Origin: an uncultured Actinomycetes bacterium
GTDB taxonomy: Bacteria; Actinomycetota; Acidimicrobiia; Acidimicrobiales; Ilumatobacteraceae
Direction of reading: 5' to 3'
Assembly (NCBI GenBank): GCA_903925985.1
Contig: CAIYHK010000081.1
Span: 1-5,713, forward strand
DNA: 5,713 nt
Shown here one piece after another: positions 4,568-5,713 of this stretch. The notes beneath the pieces were generated by a model. That model saw only the letters and a program-made list of their open reading frames with translations, searched no databases and was not told where the DNA came from. Positions within the stretch are counted from its first letter, which is position 1. The number at the start of each line of letters is the position of its first letter. Made by a program: the position numbers and the translations under genes.

Positions 4568-5713
4568 ATGAAAAACAAATCGTTGCTCAAGCGCATCGGA
4601 GCAAGCCTCGCCACGATGGGACTGTTATCTGGTCTCGCACTCGTGTCGGGCGCCTCTCTAGTCAGTGCCGCAGGCATTGGCCCGATATATCCAACACTCG
4701 AAATGGCGATTGCTATTGACCAAGACACTGGCAATGTTGTCGTTCTGAACGGCCAAACCATTGAAATAACCACCTCAGCCAACATCGGCAGTGGCGATCC
4801 GGTTTGGGAGGACAATCCAGAGGAGTTCTCCGCCGAAGAGTTCGGTGCGCCGACACCAGATGCGGGCCTCACGGTGGTCTCGACCACCCACACTTGGAGT
4901 GCATCGCGTACCTCGGGTGCGGGTGCCCCGTGTAGCCGAAATTCTTCTCCCGGTTCAGGTCAGACCTTCTCTATTGCCACCTTGGCATGCAAAGCCGACA
5001 TTGATTATCTCCAGTACTACAAAATCATCACTGTCACAAACACATCAGGTAGCACCAAAAACATTGAGATTGACTCAATAGGCAACAGTCTGCTTGCTGA
5101 CGGTGTCGCACCGGATCAAAGCTCCTCGAGCGACTACACATATGTATTTATGGACGTTGTCAACGACGCAAATGGTGCGGTTATCCCCACGAATTTTAGT
5201 GGGGCAGTCCGCCTGCAATTTCCTAATCAGCTCTGCTTCACAGACGACGTTGAAGCCAATGACGTACTAAATCTTGAGAAAGTCTTCAAAGTCGGCGCAG
5301 TGGGGTCTCTGGTTGATATCACCCAATCAACAGACGGTGCTCCGGCAGCGTCCATGCCTTACTACTCGCTCAGTGGGGGTTTAGTTGGGGCATTTGATGG
5401 TTCTACTTACACTGTCACTTCAAACACTCTGAACTACTTGTATATCTACGGAAACATGCAGCTAGTACCACTTGACTCGATTGGTGACACACTTCAGGTC
5501 TCATTAGACATGACCGACGATGCCGGTGCATCAAAACTGTCGGACGACTGTGGTGGCGGTGGCGGTGGCATCTCCACTTATCCAACACTTTCAGCGCTTG
5601 CCAGTGGTAGCACCCCTGGCAAGGGCACATTGTCCGCTGCCAAAGCTTTGCCGGCAGGAATGCCAAATGGCGGGTTTGGTAACGGCGCTGTGCCGGGTCC
5701 CAATGGAGATGTC
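4568..5713 (+). CDS. Secreted surface or extracellular protein of unknown family, 3' truncated by window edge
   Basis: The frame from ATG 4568 is open for 382 codons and runs off the window, so the C-terminus is unknown. The N-terminus has basic residues (KNKSLLKR, 2-9), a hydrophobic core to about 32 and VSA-A (32-35), a standard Sec signal peptide cleaved near residue 34 or 35. The mature part is acidic, rich in Ser, Thr, Gly, Val and Asp, with alternating hydrophobic patterns such as YKIITVTNTS (151-160) and LNYLYIYGNMQLV (288-300), suggesting beta-sandwich domains. Four Cys (122, 141, 223, 328) could form two disulfides. Cys328 is followed by six Gly (329-334) and then a Gly/Pro/Ala-rich low-complexity stretch (335-382), which looks like a linker to a further domain or anchor beyond the window. 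I do not recognise the family. It is preceded by a candidate promoter, inverted repeat and good ribosome binding site, and is divergent from apbE. Coding status is strong; function is unknown. Confidence 0.85.
   Translation, partial: MKNKSLLKRIGASLATMGLLSGLALVSGASLVSAAGIGPIYPTLEMAIAIDQDTGNVVVLNGQTIEITTSANIGSGDPVWEDNPEEFSAEEFGAPTPDAGLTVVSTTHTWSASRTSGAGAPCSRNSSPGSGQTFSIATLACKADIDYLQYYKIITVTNTSGSTKNIEIDSIGNSLLADGVAPDQSSSSDYTYVFMDVVNDANGAVIPTNFSGAVRLQFPNQLCFTDDVEANDVLNLEKVFKVGAVGSLVDITQSTDGAPAASMPYYSLSGGLVGAFDGSTYTVTSNTLNYLYIYGNMQLVPLDSIGDTLQVSLDMTDDAGASKLSDDCGGGGGGISTYPTLSALASGSTPGKGTLSAAKALPAGMPNGGFGNGAVPGPNGDV
5552..5569 (+). repeat. Short tandem repeat (GGTGGC)x3 encoding a hexaglycine linker
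   Basis: Three exact copies of GGTGGC encode Gly329-Gly334 of the secreted protein, directly after Cys328. The in-frame 6-bp unit could change copy number by slippage without breaking the frame, varying the linker length. It marks the boundary between the folded region and the low-complexity tail. Confidence 0.7.

Noticed and set aside
4546..4893. 115-codon reading frame on the - strand opposite the start of the secreted-protein gene
   Set aside because: It overlaps a gene with a ribosome binding site, signal peptide and longer open frame, shows no recognisable protein pattern, and would cover the promoter-proximal region of that gene. It is treated as a shadow frame.
5185..5204. CCCCAC/GTGGGG inverted repeat with an 8-nt loop inside the secreted-protein gene
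   Set aside because: It is only a 6-bp stem, followed by no T-run and continued by open reading frame. With this many positions such a match is expected by chance, so it is not called as a terminator or attenuator.

Overview
The window looks like chromosomal DNA from an actinobacterium of intermediate GC (roughly half G+C by eye). An aquatic Acidimicrobiia-type organism would fit. The basis is the gene set (WS/DGAT wax ester/triacylglycerol synthase, CaiB-type CoA-transferase, Tat-exported NodB deacetylase, ApbE), the use of GTG/TTG starts, and a TANNNT-type -10 box. This placement is inference; no rRNA or other taxonomic marker is present.

Layout. Positions 1-3491 hold four genes in a row on the + strand. 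They are the C-terminal half of a CaiB/BaiF CoA-transferase (cut by the left edge), a PlsC-type 1-acylglycerol-3-phosphate acyltransferase, a short Tat-exported polysaccharide deacetylase, and a WS/DGAT acyltransferase. Gaps are 18, about 60 and 13 bp. The middle gap begins with a 9-bp-stem hairpin that overlaps the plsC stop codon, so the run may be two transcription units: CoA-transferase/plsC, then deacetylase/WS-DGAT. On the - strand, apbE (FAD:protein FMN transferase) converges on the WS/DGAT gene with only 3 bp between the stop codons. A divergent regulatory region of about 167 bp follows (4401-4567). After it, a long + strand reading frame starts at 4568 and stays open to the right edge. 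It encodes a Sec-secreted surface or extracellular protein of unknown family.

How the genes fit together. PlsC makes phosphatidic acid from lysophosphatidic acid and acyl-CoA, and WS/DGAT uses acyl-CoA to make triacylglycerol or wax ester. With a CoA-transferase upstream, the left block reads as acyl-CoA handling and neutral-lipid or membrane-lipid assembly. The deacetylase acts outside the membrane on polysaccharide or peptidoglycan and is the odd member. The apbE/secreted-protein pair is a separate module sharing a divergent control region, which contains a plausible promoter wrapped in an 8-bp inverted repeat. No gene-free stretch exceeds 300 bp. I saw no tRNA, rRNA, CRISPR, insertion sequence or phage signal. 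The least explained item is the secreted protein and its promoter region; nothing here proves a wholly new system.
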